35,525 nt of DNA from Nitrospirota bacterium (GTDB taxonomy: Bacteria; Nitrospirota; Thermodesulfovibrionia; UBA6902). How positions within the stretch are numbered: the first letter of the stretch is position 1; every line of letters begins with the position of its first letter. Location: contig JACQZF010000067.1 of assembly GCA_016213945.1 (NCBI GenBank), positions 1-35,525 on the forward strand, in the 5' to 3' direction. Below are positions 14,499 to 21,477 of this stretch, piece after piece. Both the position numbers and the translations under genes were made by a program. The notes beneath the pieces are model-generated. The model made no database searches and was not told the DNA's origin. It saw only the letters and a program-made list of their open reading frames with translations.

Positions 14499-16520
14499 AT
14501 GTCAAAGACAGTTTCTTTAAAAATAGATGGAAAGGCCGTCAAGGTCCCTGAAGGGACCAATCTCATTGACGCCGCTGAATCAGCGGGAATTCATATCCCG
14601 AACCTCTGCTATCTCAAAGGCATGAGAGGCATCGGCGCATGCAGGATGTGCCTTGTCGAGGTAGAAGGCATGAAGTCGTCTGTTGTCGGCTGTATCACGA
14701 GGGTCAAGGAAGGCATGAGCGTAAAAACGACCACGCCCCAGATTGAGGAGATGAGAAAGTTTGTGCTCGACCTTGTCCTCTCTATGCATCCCCTTGACTG
14801 TATGACCTGCACAAAGGCGGGTGTGTGCACACTCCAGAAATATTCATATGATTATGGGATAAAAGAATCGAATTTCACGAGAAAGAAATTCGGCTATCCG
14901 ATAGATGCCGCCAACCCGTTTATAAAGAGAGACCCTGACTACTGCGTCCTCTGCGCAAGATGCGTGAGGGTCTGCAAGGAGCAGGGCACAAACGTCCTTG
15001 ATTTTATGGGAAGAGGCGTAGGCGCAAAGGTCGTCACTGCCATGGACAAACCCCTCCAGGAGTCAGGATGCACATTCTGCGGAAGCTGCGTAGACGCATG
15101 TCCCGTGAACGCATTACTTGAAGCGGACAGGTGGAGAAAAGGCAGGGAGTGGGACTATACAAAAACAAAATCCGTGTGCCTTTCATGCGGCAACGGCTGC
15201 GATATAGTGGTCAGCACAAAAGACGGCAGCCTTGCAAAGATAAACTCCGGCGGGGCTGAAGGCTCCGTTGAGAAATATATCTGCGCCACAGGCAGGTACG
15301 GTTTTGATGCCTTATCATCGGATGCACGGGTAACAACCCCAATGATCAGGGTGAACGGAGAATTGAAAGAGGCTTCATGGAAGGACGCGCTTGCAGCGGT
15401 TGCGGAAAAATTAAAGTCGGCAGGCGGCAAAACCGGGATCATAAGCACCGCAGGGATACTAAACCAGGACGCCTTCGTGCTTTCACAATTTGCATCAAAC
15501 GCCGTGAGGACCAAGAACATCGATACAACCGTAAGCCTCTATGCCGACACTGACTCGATGAAATTTTCCGATTCAGCAGACATTGATTCTGCTGACGTGA
15601 TCGTGCTTGCCGGGTTGGCCCCCTCACAATGGGAAAGGGTCCTGCCCGCGCTTGACGCCGCGATAAGAAGAAGAATTGCAAGAGGAGCAAAGCTCGTTGT
15701 GATAAATCATGAAGAGACAAGGGCCGCGTCTGCTGCGGCAGTGAATGTTAAAGCCGATGAGGCTTCATCGCTTGCGCAGGTCGCAAAGGCGCTCATTGCG
15801 AAAAGTAAAAAGGCCGACAAGGCTCTTGAAACCGCTGTCTCAGGAACAGCCGTATCGGAAGATGCGGGTAAAGCTGCGGACTTATTGGCTGAAGCAAAGT
15901 CGCCTGTAATATTCTGCGCCCCTTCCCTCTTTAACGCCTCAAGGAACCTTTCCCTGCTGATGGACATCAAAGTCATCGCTGTGCCGTATGAGGCCAATGC
16001 CAGAGGCGTGGTTGCTTTGGGACTCACTACAGAAGGAAAGACTTATAAAGAAATGACCAGCGGAGGAGTAGACGTTCTTTACGCAGTCGGCGAGGTGCCT
16101 GTTGTTAAGAGGCCGAATGTAAATTTCCTGATTGTCCAGTCCTCATATATGACCGAACTCGCAAAACAGGCCGATGTTGTCCTTCCTGCCGCTGCATATC
16201 TCGAATCGGAAGGCACAATGATCAATTATCTCGGCAAGGTAAAAGACGCCGTGAAAATAATTGAGCCTGCGGGCGATTCCAAACAGCACAAGAACATTCT
16301 TATTGAACTTTCAAAAGTCATGGGCGTTCCGATAAAAGAATCCGCTGCAAAAATGAAGAGCGCATTTCAGGTGAAAGATAAACCGAAGTTCAACCCGTTC
16401 GAGAAGAAAAAGGGTCTAGATGTGAATCATGCAGAGTTAAACGATGCGATCAACAAGTCTGTTATCTACTCATCAAGACTTGTATGGCTGAAGGAAGTAG
16501 CAGAAAAAGTAGTGGTGTAG
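14499..16520 (+). CDS. NuoG-like iron-sulfur subunit with a short, probably inactive molybdopterin-type domain
   Basis: 673 residues. It starts with a plant-type [2Fe-2S] domain (CYLKGMRGIGACRMC, then GC at about 67), the NuoG His-Cys cluster (HPLDCMTCTKAGVC, about 92-106), two 4Fe-4S motifs (CVLCARCVRVC and CTFCGSCVDACP, about 149-204), then a Mo/W-bis-PGD-type 4Fe-4S motif (CLSCGNGC, CATGR, about 227-268). The rest is a molybdopterin-oxidoreductase fold. I see no cysteine or selenocysteine at the formate dehydrogenase active site, and the C-terminal dinucleotide-binding domain is missing, as in NuoG. It probably carries electrons between the NuoEF-like pair and a partner, perhaps ferredoxin or CODH. 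It is the last gene of the cluster. Confidence 0.88.
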   Translation: MSKTVSLKIDGKAVKVPEGTNLIDAAESAGIHIPNLCYLKGMRGIGACRMCLVEVEGMKSSVVGCITRVKEGMSVKTTTPQIEEMRKFVLDLVLSMHPLDCMTCTKAGVCTLQKYSYDYGIKESNFTRKKFGYPIDAANPFIKRDPDYCVLCARCVRVCKEQGTNVLDFMGRGVGAKVVTAMDKPLQESGCTFCGSCVDACPVNALLEADRWRKGREWDYTKTKSVCLSCGNGCDIVVSTKDGSLAKINSGGAEGSVEKYICATGRYGFDALSSDARVTTPMIRVNGELKEASWKDALAAVAEKLKSAGGKTGIISTAGILNQDAFVLSQFASNAVRTKNIDTTVSLYADTDSMKFSDSADIDSADVIVLAGLAPSQWERVLPALDAAIRRRIARGAKLVVINHEETRAASAAAVNVKADEASSLAQVAKALIAKSKKADKALETAVSGTAVSEDAGKAADLLAEAKSPVIFCAPSLFNASRNLSLLMDIKVIAVPYEANARGVVALGLTTEGKTYKEMTSGGVDVLYAVGEVPVVKRPNVNFLIVQSSYMTELAKQADVVLPAAAYLESEGTMINYLGKVKDAVKIIEPAGDSKQHKNILIELSKVMGVPIKESAAKMKSAFQVKDKPKFNPFEKKKGLDVNHAELNDAINKSVIYSSRLVWLKEVAEKVVV

Positions 16521-16524
16521 TAGG

Positions 16525-16545
16525 GGCGGGTTTAAAACCCGCCCT
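16525..16545. repeat. Perfect palindrome GGGCGGGTTT-A-AAACCCGCCC
   Basis: A 10-1-10 inverted repeat flanked by GTAG and CTTAC, starting five bases after the NuoG-like stop codon. It belongs to a repeat type with conserved short flanks and is followed by a second hairpin at 16560. Confidence 0.85.
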
Positions 16546-16559
16546 TACAATTCTTTCAG

Positions 16560-16589
16560 GGGCAGCCCTTGCGGCTGCCCTTATTATTT
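16560..16589 (+). terminator. Probable transcription terminator of the CODH/ACS-Nuo operon
   Basis: GGGCAGCC-CTTGC-GGCTGCCC forms an 8-base-pair stem with a five-base loop, followed by TTATTATTT. The T-tract is imperfect, but the strong GC stem and its place between two units support a terminator. It may also be a repeat unit doing this job. Confidence 0.55.
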
Positions 16590-16599
16590 CTTCCTGATG

Positions 16600-16605
16600 T
16601 ATAAT
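16600..16605 (+). promoter_or_regulatory. -10 box of the NYN gene, probably leaderless
   Basis: A perfect TATAAT lies five bases before the ATG at 16611, so transcription would start at or next to the start codon. No -35 and no Shine-Dalgarno are visible, in line with a leaderless transcript. The same spacing is seen before the fur-like gene and nearly so before iscR. Confidence 0.5.
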
Positions 16606-16610
16606 ACCTC

Positions 16611-17120
16611 ATGTCCCACATCCTAATCGACGGTTATAACCTCATCGGCATCGCCCACTGGAATCTTGAAAAGGCGCGCAACGTCCTCGTTCAAAAACTC
16701 TATGAGTATGCGCAAATAAAAGGCCACACCCTCACCATTGTCTTTGACGGGTGGAAAGACGGCAAGTTAACGGAAACGAAAACAAAGATCGGCAAGGTGA
16801 CAGTTATCTTTTCAAAGCTCGGTGAAAAAGCGGACCATGTTATCAGGTTATTAATATCCGCCGCCGCAACACCGTGGATTGTCGTGAGTTCGGACAGGGA
16901 GATCTACGACTTTGCGGAGAAGAAGGATTTCGTGGCCCTCACTGCGGACGAATTTGAGGAGAAGCTTCATGCGGCCCTTGACGCAAGTAAAAATAACGAA
17001 GCAGAATGGACCCAGGGGGCAGATGAAGACATTGACGCAATACATTCAAGGCAAAAAGGCAATCCAAAGAAGCTGTCTAAAAAAGAAAAGAAAAAGATCG
17101 AGACTCTGAAGAAGCTGTAA
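16611..17120 (+). CDS. NYN/PIN-domain RNase (YacP-like)
   Basis: 169 residues. The N-terminal MSHILIDGYNLIG carries the first acidic residue of the NYN fold (D7), followed by VFDGW at about 45 and SSDREIYDFAEKK at about 86-98, which hold further acidic catalytic residues. The C-terminus from about 130 is a lysine-rich tail (KKLSKKEKKKIETLKKL). YacP/Rae1 proteins are ribosome-linked endoribonucleases in Firmicutes; the role elsewhere is less clear. It is a single gene between the CODH operon and convergent radical SAM genes. Confidence 0.8.
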   Translation: MSHILIDGYNLIGIAHWNLEKARNVLVQKLYEYAQIKGHTLTIVFDGWKDGKLTETKTKIGKVTVIFSKLGEKADHVIRLLISAAATPWIVVSSDREIYDFAEKKDFVALTADEFEEKLHAALDASKNNEAEWTQGADEDIDAIHSRQKGNPKKLSKKEKKKIETLKKL

Positions 17121-17163
17121 CTGTACGGTCTAAACACGCAGGGTCTTTGCTAAAAAGCCCTTT

Positions 17164-17182
17164 GCCTCTAAGGCTGTTTTTT
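17164..17182 (+). terminator. Weak terminator after the NYN gene
   Basis: A small GCCT-CTA-AGGC stem (possibly extended by AAGCCC...GGCTGTT pairing) is followed by seven T residues. It lies between two convergent genes. The stem is short, so confidence is low. Confidence 0.4.
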
Positions 17183-17197
17183 TAAGGGATAATCTAA

Positions 17198-18781
17198 TTA
17201 ATTCTCAAACAGTGCCGGCATGTTTTTCCTGGCCCATTCCATCTTCTGATCATATTTAAGATCGCCTTTGCCTAAGAAATTGAAGATGACACGTGATATA
17301 GCCGATCTCCAGCCGCCGCGGACCGTCCTTATGGTCCAGCTTATGTTGTAATCCAAGGCCCGTGTGGTAATGAAAAAATATACAGCAGGTTCAATGGTCC
17401 TCTTTATAACGGGAACTAAACTGTTCAGCAATACTTGATGAGTTATTCTTCTTGATGCTTCCGGTTTATTGAGGAACTTTACAAGCGTCTTTGGAATGTA
17501 TGGAGTGATATCAAGCAGCTTATTTAAATATGTCTTGTCGATTTTGACTATGTACCTGTACAAATAAGCATCCGGGGAGACGATATTGTCTTTCACTGCC
17601 CTTTCCGCAAGAGGGGTGCCCGGAAAGAAAGTCAGATGGGCCAGCGAGGCAGTGTAAGGTCTCTTTAATTGTGAAACAGCGGTAATGGTCTCCCTTTTTT
17701 CATCCTCCGTCTCGTATGGATTATCTACAATCAGCTCATAGAACGGCGCCGCACTTGTCTCTGCAATTATACCTGCCGCCTTTTCAACGGAAGTGAAACG
17801 GATCTTTCTGTTGTAGACTTCAAAATTGACCCTGTCGCTGCCGCTCTGAATCCCCATGACGATCCAGCTTAGCCCCGCGCCTCTAAGCATGAACAATTTT
17901 TCCCTGTCCATCATCGTGGGTATCACTCGCACGAGAAACGGCAGGTTTATATGCTTTTTGTATTCCCTGCAGAATTCTTTGATCCATTCACGGTTGTGCG
18001 CGAAGAAGCAGTCGTCCTGAATATTTATATAAAGCACATAAGGATTTTTCTTTACTTCTTTCAGCTCCGCGATAACATTTGCAACAGACCTCTCCCTGAC
18101 ATTCTTGCCGTAAATGGACATGAAGGCGGAGTTCCCGCAATACGCGCATTTAAAAGGACACCCTCTGGTTGTCAGCATCATGTGGCATGTGCCGCCGTAT
18201 AACGCATATTTGCGGAAGAGGCGCTGATTCTGCGCGAAATTATATATCCCCTCTTTATGAAACCCGTAGAAGTAGTCCGGCAGATATTCCTGGAAAGGAA
18301 GCGAGTCGAGGTCCTTCTCCGGCAGAGCAATAGGTTGTTTTGATATTTGCCCGTTTATCCTGGTCCACACATTGGGAATTTCCGGGGCAATATCCCGTCC
18401 TTTTGTCCTTAAATGTTCAAGCAAAGAAACAACGGCCCTCTCACCATCGGCGCAGCATGTGTAGTCTGCATACTTCAAACATTCCTCAGGGTTCAAGATT
18501 ACATGCACCCCGCCCCATATCACCGGGATGTTAAACTTCTCTTTCAAGAGACGGGTAAGATTTTTTGCGGGATAAAATTCAATTGACATCAGTCCAACGC
18601 CGATCAGATCGGGACTGTAATCTAAAATAAAATCCTCAATTGCGGGACTTAGTTTGTTTTCCAGATATCCGGGAAGAAGCAATAAACGTACATTATGCCC
18701 GTGGGCGCGCGCATTTGCAGCAATGTATTTCAGCCCGGTAATATACGCGTTAGACTGTAATGAAATAAGCAGTAATCTCAT
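17198..18781 (-). CDS. Cobalamin-binding-type radical SAM protein, paralogue B
   Basis: 527 residues. The first ~170 form a B12-binding-like Rossmann domain (MRLLLISLQSNAY, SPDLIGVGLMSIEFYPA, VIWGGVHVILNPEE). The radical SAM core follows with RGCPFKCAYCG at about 211-220, the CxxxCxxC site for the catalytic 4Fe-4S cluster. Residues about 360-527 hold a C-terminal region with LAHLTFFPGTPL and basic helices. Such class B enzymes methylate or rearrange unactivated carbons; the substrate cannot be told from sequence. It lies 91 bases downstream of a closely similar paralogue, probably in one transcript. No biosynthetic partner genes are adjacent. Confidence 0.88.
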   Translation of the reverse strand: MRLLLISLQSNAYITGLKYIAANARAHGHNVRLLLLPGYLENKLSPAIEDFILDYSPDLIGVGLMSIEFYPAKNLTRLLKEKFNIPVIWGGVHVILNPEECLKYADYTCCADGERAVVSLLEHLRTKGRDIAPEIPNVWTRINGQISKQPIALPEKDLDSLPFQEYLPDYFYGFHKEGIYNFAQNQRLFRKYALYGGTCHMMLTTRGCPFKCAYCGNSAFMSIYGKNVRERSVANVIAELKEVKKNPYVLYINIQDDCFFAHNREWIKEFCREYKKHINLPFLVRVIPTMMDREKLFMLRGAGLSWIVMGIQSGSDRVNFEVYNRKIRFTSVEKAAGIIAETSAAPFYELIVDNPYETEDEKRETITAVSQLKRPYTASLAHLTFFPGTPLAERAVKDNIVSPDAYLYRYIVKIDKTYLNKLLDITPYIPKTLVKFLNKPEASRRITHQVLLNSLVPVIKRTIEPAVYFFITTRALDYNISWTIRTVRGGWRSAISRVIFNFLGKGDLKYDQKMEWARKNMPALFEN

Positions 18782-18872
18782 TGGCGTTCTATATTATCTT
18801 TTTATCACAAAAGCTTCAATCAATAAAGAGAATATTAGAGTTTTTAATATCAGCAGTATGACATTTATCAAC

Positions 18873-20453
18873 CTATTTCTCAAAAAGTCCCGGCATTTCT
18901 TTTCTTGCCAGCTCCAGTCTCTTGTCGAACTCCATATCGCTCTTGCCCAGAAAGTTAAACAGGAGCTTCGCTAATGCAGACTTCCAATTGCCTAAAACCG
19001 TCCGCGCCGTCCAGTTAAAGTTATACTTTAAGCCTCTTGTCAGGACAAAGAAGAACACTGCCGGCTCTATGGTCCTTTTCGCAACAAAGAAAAGGCAATT
19101 TGTAAGTAAACGATGAATGAAATTCCTTGAGGCTTCTGGTTTGTTTAAGAAGTTGATAAAAAAACGCGGGATATACGGGGCCATGTAAAGTAATTTATTA
19201 AAATATGTCTTGTCGATCTTGACCATGTACCTTGTGAGATATGCATCGGGGTCAACAATCTTTTCCTTGACCGCCCTCTCAGTTAATAGTGTTCCGGGAA
19301 AGAAGGTCAGATGTGCAAGAGAGATCGTGTATGGTCTTTTCAGTTTAGCCATCGAGTCAATGCAGTCCATCTGGTCTTTTTCCGTCTCATACGGATTGTC
19401 CACGATCATCTCATAATACGGAGCGACCTTGCTTTCAGAAATTAATTCCGCAGCCTTAATTACCGATGAAAACCGGACCTTCCTGTTATATATCTCAAAA
19501 TTGACGCGGTCACTGCCGGTCTGTACCCCCATTATAACGAGACTCAATCCCGCGTCTTTCAGCATGAATAACTTTTCCCGGTCAAGTACACCGGGAAATA
19601 CCCGGACCATAAACGGCAGGTTGATGTGTTTCTTATATTCCCCGCAAAACCTTTTCATCCACTCTCGGTCATGGGAGAAAAACCAGTCGTCTTCAAAATT
19701 GATATAGATAACATAGGGGTCTTCTTTGACCAGCTTCAATTCCTCTATGCAATTCTCAACCGATCTCTTTCTGATCTTTTTGCCGAATACCGTCATCGTG
19801 TAAGCATTAGCGCAGTACCCGCAGTAAAAAGGACATCCGCGCGTCGTGATCATCATATGACAGGTGCCACCGTAAAGAGAATAACTGCGGAACAGTTTCG
19901 GGTGCTCAGAAAAATTAATTATCTGTCCGTTATGAAAGACATAATAATAATCCGGCAGGTATTCAATTATCGGCAGCCTGTCGAGGTCCACTTCCGGCGC
20001 TGCTTCTTTTTTGATTATACTGCCGTTATCATTCACCCAGATATTTGAAATATCAGGGACAACATTCCTCCCTTTGTCTCTGAGATACTCCAACAATGCA
20101 ACAACAGCATTCTCCCCTTCCCCGCCGCAAACATAATCCGCGTATTTGATACATTCATCAGGTTTCAAAATCACATGAAGCCCTCCCCAGATCACAGGGA
20201 TGTCAAATCTCTCTTTCAAAAGACGGGTAAGGTTCTTTGCAGGATAAAACTCGATAGACATCAACCCCATTCCGATCAGATCAGGATTGTAATTCCGGAC
20301 AAATTTCTCGATCTCGGAATGCAGCGTGCTTTCCAGATAACCGGGCAGCAGCAAGATCCTGACCTCGTGCCCGTGTGAACGGACATTGGCGGCTATGTAT
20401 TTAATGCCCACCAGAGAGGCGTTTGACTGTAAGGAAATGAGAAGTAATTTCAT
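18873..20453 (-). CDS. Cobalamin-binding-type radical SAM protein, paralogue A
   Basis: 526 residues from the ATG at 20453, chosen because it matches the N-terminus of the neighbouring paralogue (MKLLLISLQSNAS versus MRLLLISLQSNAY) and lies just after a strong promoter; the frame stays open upstream to 20555 but that part overlaps the promoter. B12-like domain at about 1-170, then RGCPFYCGYCAN (CxxxCxxC) at about 211-220. Long identical blocks with the next gene (SIEFYPAKNLTRLLKE, HLTFFPGT, KIDKTYFNKLL) show a tandem duplication. The differing residues in the core suggest the copies have separate substrates or steps. The function is unknown. Confidence 0.88.
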   Translation of the reverse strand: MKLLLISLQSNASLVGIKYIAANVRSHGHEVRILLLPGYLESTLHSEIEKFVRNYNPDLIGMGLMSIEFYPAKNLTRLLKERFDIPVIWGGLHVILKPDECIKYADYVCGGEGENAVVALLEYLRDKGRNVVPDISNIWVNDNGSIIKKEAAPEVDLDRLPIIEYLPDYYYVFHNGQIINFSEHPKLFRSYSLYGGTCHMMITTRGCPFYCGYCANAYTMTVFGKKIRKRSVENCIEELKLVKEDPYVIYINFEDDWFFSHDREWMKRFCGEYKKHINLPFMVRVFPGVLDREKLFMLKDAGLSLVIMGVQTGSDRVNFEIYNRKVRFSSVIKAAELISESKVAPYYEMIVDNPYETEKDQMDCIDSMAKLKRPYTISLAHLTFFPGTLLTERAVKEKIVDPDAYLTRYMVKIDKTYFNKLLYMAPYIPRFFINFLNKPEASRNFIHRLLTNCLFFVAKRTIEPAVFFFVLTRGLKYNFNWTARTVLGNWKSALAKLLFNFLGKSDMEFDKRLELARKEMPGLFEK

Positions 20454-20466
20454 ATGTTGCGAATCT

Positions 20467-20495
20467 ATTATAAAGAAGCCCGACAAAGCAGTCAA
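20467..20495 (-). promoter_or_regulatory. Sigma70-type promoter for the radical SAM pair
   Basis: On the minus strand TTGACT (20495-20490) and TATAAT (20472-20467) are separated by exactly 17 bases. The start codon is 13 bases after the -10 box, so the leader would be only about six bases. This is the best-matching housekeeping promoter in the window. Confidence 0.75.
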
Positions 20496-20550
20496 AAAAA
20501 CAATTGTATTGTTAATTAGTGTCTGTCCATAAATTGTTATTTTTACTGTT

Positions 20551-20630
20551 GTCATGCCCGAAGTTTTTAATCGGGCATCCAGAACTTATTTAAAAAACTG
20601 GATTCCCGCTCAACAGACTACGGGAATGAC
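20551..20630. repeat. REP-like palindrome between divergent genes
   Basis: GTCATGCCCGA...TCGGGCATCCAG and CTGGATTCCCG...CGGGAATGAC form two hairpins inside a larger inverted repeat. It lies between the radical SAM promoter and the iscR promoter. Confidence 0.85.
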
Positions 20631-20703
20631 GATCCAATGTTCAAGTTAAAGACGGATTCTAATTTATTTTGAAGGATTTCCACATGTCTATTTGCCGAAA
20701 ATA

Positions 20704-20736
20704 ATACTTGACAAGTTTAGTCGGCTATTATATTCT
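20704..20736 (+). promoter_or_regulatory. iscR promoter overlapped by a type 1 IscR site
   Basis: -35 TTGACA (20708-20713), a 17-base spacer and -10 TATTCT (20731-20736). The 25 bases 20704-20728 (ATACTTGAC...TAGTCGGCTAT) match the type 1 IscR consensus ATASYYGACTRWWWYAGTCRRSTAT at 23 of 25 positions. The box covers the -35 and spacer, as expected for repression by [2Fe-2S]-IscR. The ATG at 20743 is six bases after the -10 box, so the mRNA is probably leaderless. Confidence 0.85.
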
Positions 20737-20742
20737 ATTCTC

Positions 20743-21168
20743 ATGCTTAGACTATCTACAAAATCGCAATACGGGGTAAGGGCCATGTTTGAATTAGCCA
20801 AAAATTATGATAATGGCCCATTGACAATTAAGGAGATTGCCGAAAAACAGGACGTTTCAGTTGCATATCTTGAACAACTATTGAATAAGCTGCGCAGGTC
20901 TAAGCTTATTAAAAGCCAGAAAGGGCCGGGCGGCGGTTATTCAATAAGCAAAAAACCTGAAGAGATAAGCATCAACCTGATCCTGAACGCCCTTGAAGGG
21001 CCCGTCACCATCACACAGTGCCTTGGCCCCTCTGCCAAAGGCTGTAATCGCATTGAGAAGTGTGTGACGCGACTGCTCTGGAAATCTCTTGGCGAGAAAA
21101 TAGAAGACTTTCTTGAGACGATAAGCCTTAATGACTTGCTGAAAGAAGAGGCAAAAAAGACGAGGTGA
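20743..21168 (+). CDS. iscR: Rrf2-family Fe-S regulator IscR
   Basis: 141 residues from the ATG at 20743 (MLRLSTKSQYGVRAMFELA); an upstream TTG at 20692 is rejected because it precedes the promoter. Winged helix at about 1-80 with the recognition region VSVAYLEQLLNKLR and GPGGGY; E44 corresponds to the residue that limits apo-IscR from type 1 sites. Three cysteines, C93, C101 and C107, match the [2Fe-2S] ligands, but the fourth ligand, a histidine three residues after the last cysteine in E. coli, is arginine here (R110). It heads the operon with tusA-like, iscS-like and iscU genes and likely represses it when Fe-S supply is ample. Confidence 0.9.
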   Translation: MLRLSTKSQYGVRAMFELAKNYDNGPLTIKEIAEKQDVSVAYLEQLLNKLRRSKLIKSQKGPGGGYSISKKPEEISINLILNALEGPVTITQCLGPSAKGCNRIEKCVTRLLWKSLGEKIEDFLETISLNDLLKEEAKKTR

Positions 21169-21171
21169 ACA

Positions 21172-21477
21172 TTGGGACTTACGGAGGCGATTTTTAAATT
21201 GGAAGAAAACATCAATCTCAAATTTCTTGATGAGCCGATAATCGCTGATGCCACAACCGATATCATTTACATGATGTGCCCGATGCATCTGCTTACTATC
21301 GAAGAAAAGATAAAAGAAATAACATCCGGGCAGGTGCTGTCAATACTGACAGACTATGACGGGGCCCTTGAAGATATTCCCGATTGGTGCAATAAAACAG
21401 GGAACGAATTCATAGGGATCTATGAAGATACGGACCATTACAAGTTTTATATCAGGAAGCTAAAGGAGTCAAAATGA
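21172..21477 (+). CDS. TusA-family sulfur-carrier-like protein
   Basis: 101 residues with a TTG start supported by CGAGG six bases upstream. The C-terminal ~75 residues match TusA: C36 in MMCPMHLL stands where TusA has CPxP, followed by EKIKEITSGQVLSILTD, a DIPDWCNKTGNEF block and a final YKFYIRK strand. The second proline of CPxP is histidine. TusA proteins carry persulfide on this cysteine. The stop codon overlaps the next start (ATGA), so it is co-translated with the IscS-like protein and may hand it sulfur. This is inference. Confidence 0.8.
   Translation: MGLTEAIFKLEENINLKFLDEPIIADATTDIIYMMCPMHLLTIEEKIKEITSGQVLSILTDYDGALEDIPDWCNKTGNEFIGIYEDTDHYKFYIRKLKESK

Noticed and set aside
14499-16520. 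Reading the NuoG-like protein as a formate dehydrogenase catalytic subunit
   Set aside because: No Cys/Sec active-site motif and no C-terminal dinucleotide-binding domain could be seen; length and clusters fit NuoG.
20454-20555. N-terminal extension of the second radical SAM gene
   Set aside because: It covers the TTGACT-17-TATAAT promoter, and the paralogue starts at the equivalent of 20453.
20692-20742. TTG start for iscR and its 17 extra residues
   Set aside because: This stretch contains the promoter and IscR box; the family begins at MLRLSTKSQYGVRAM.
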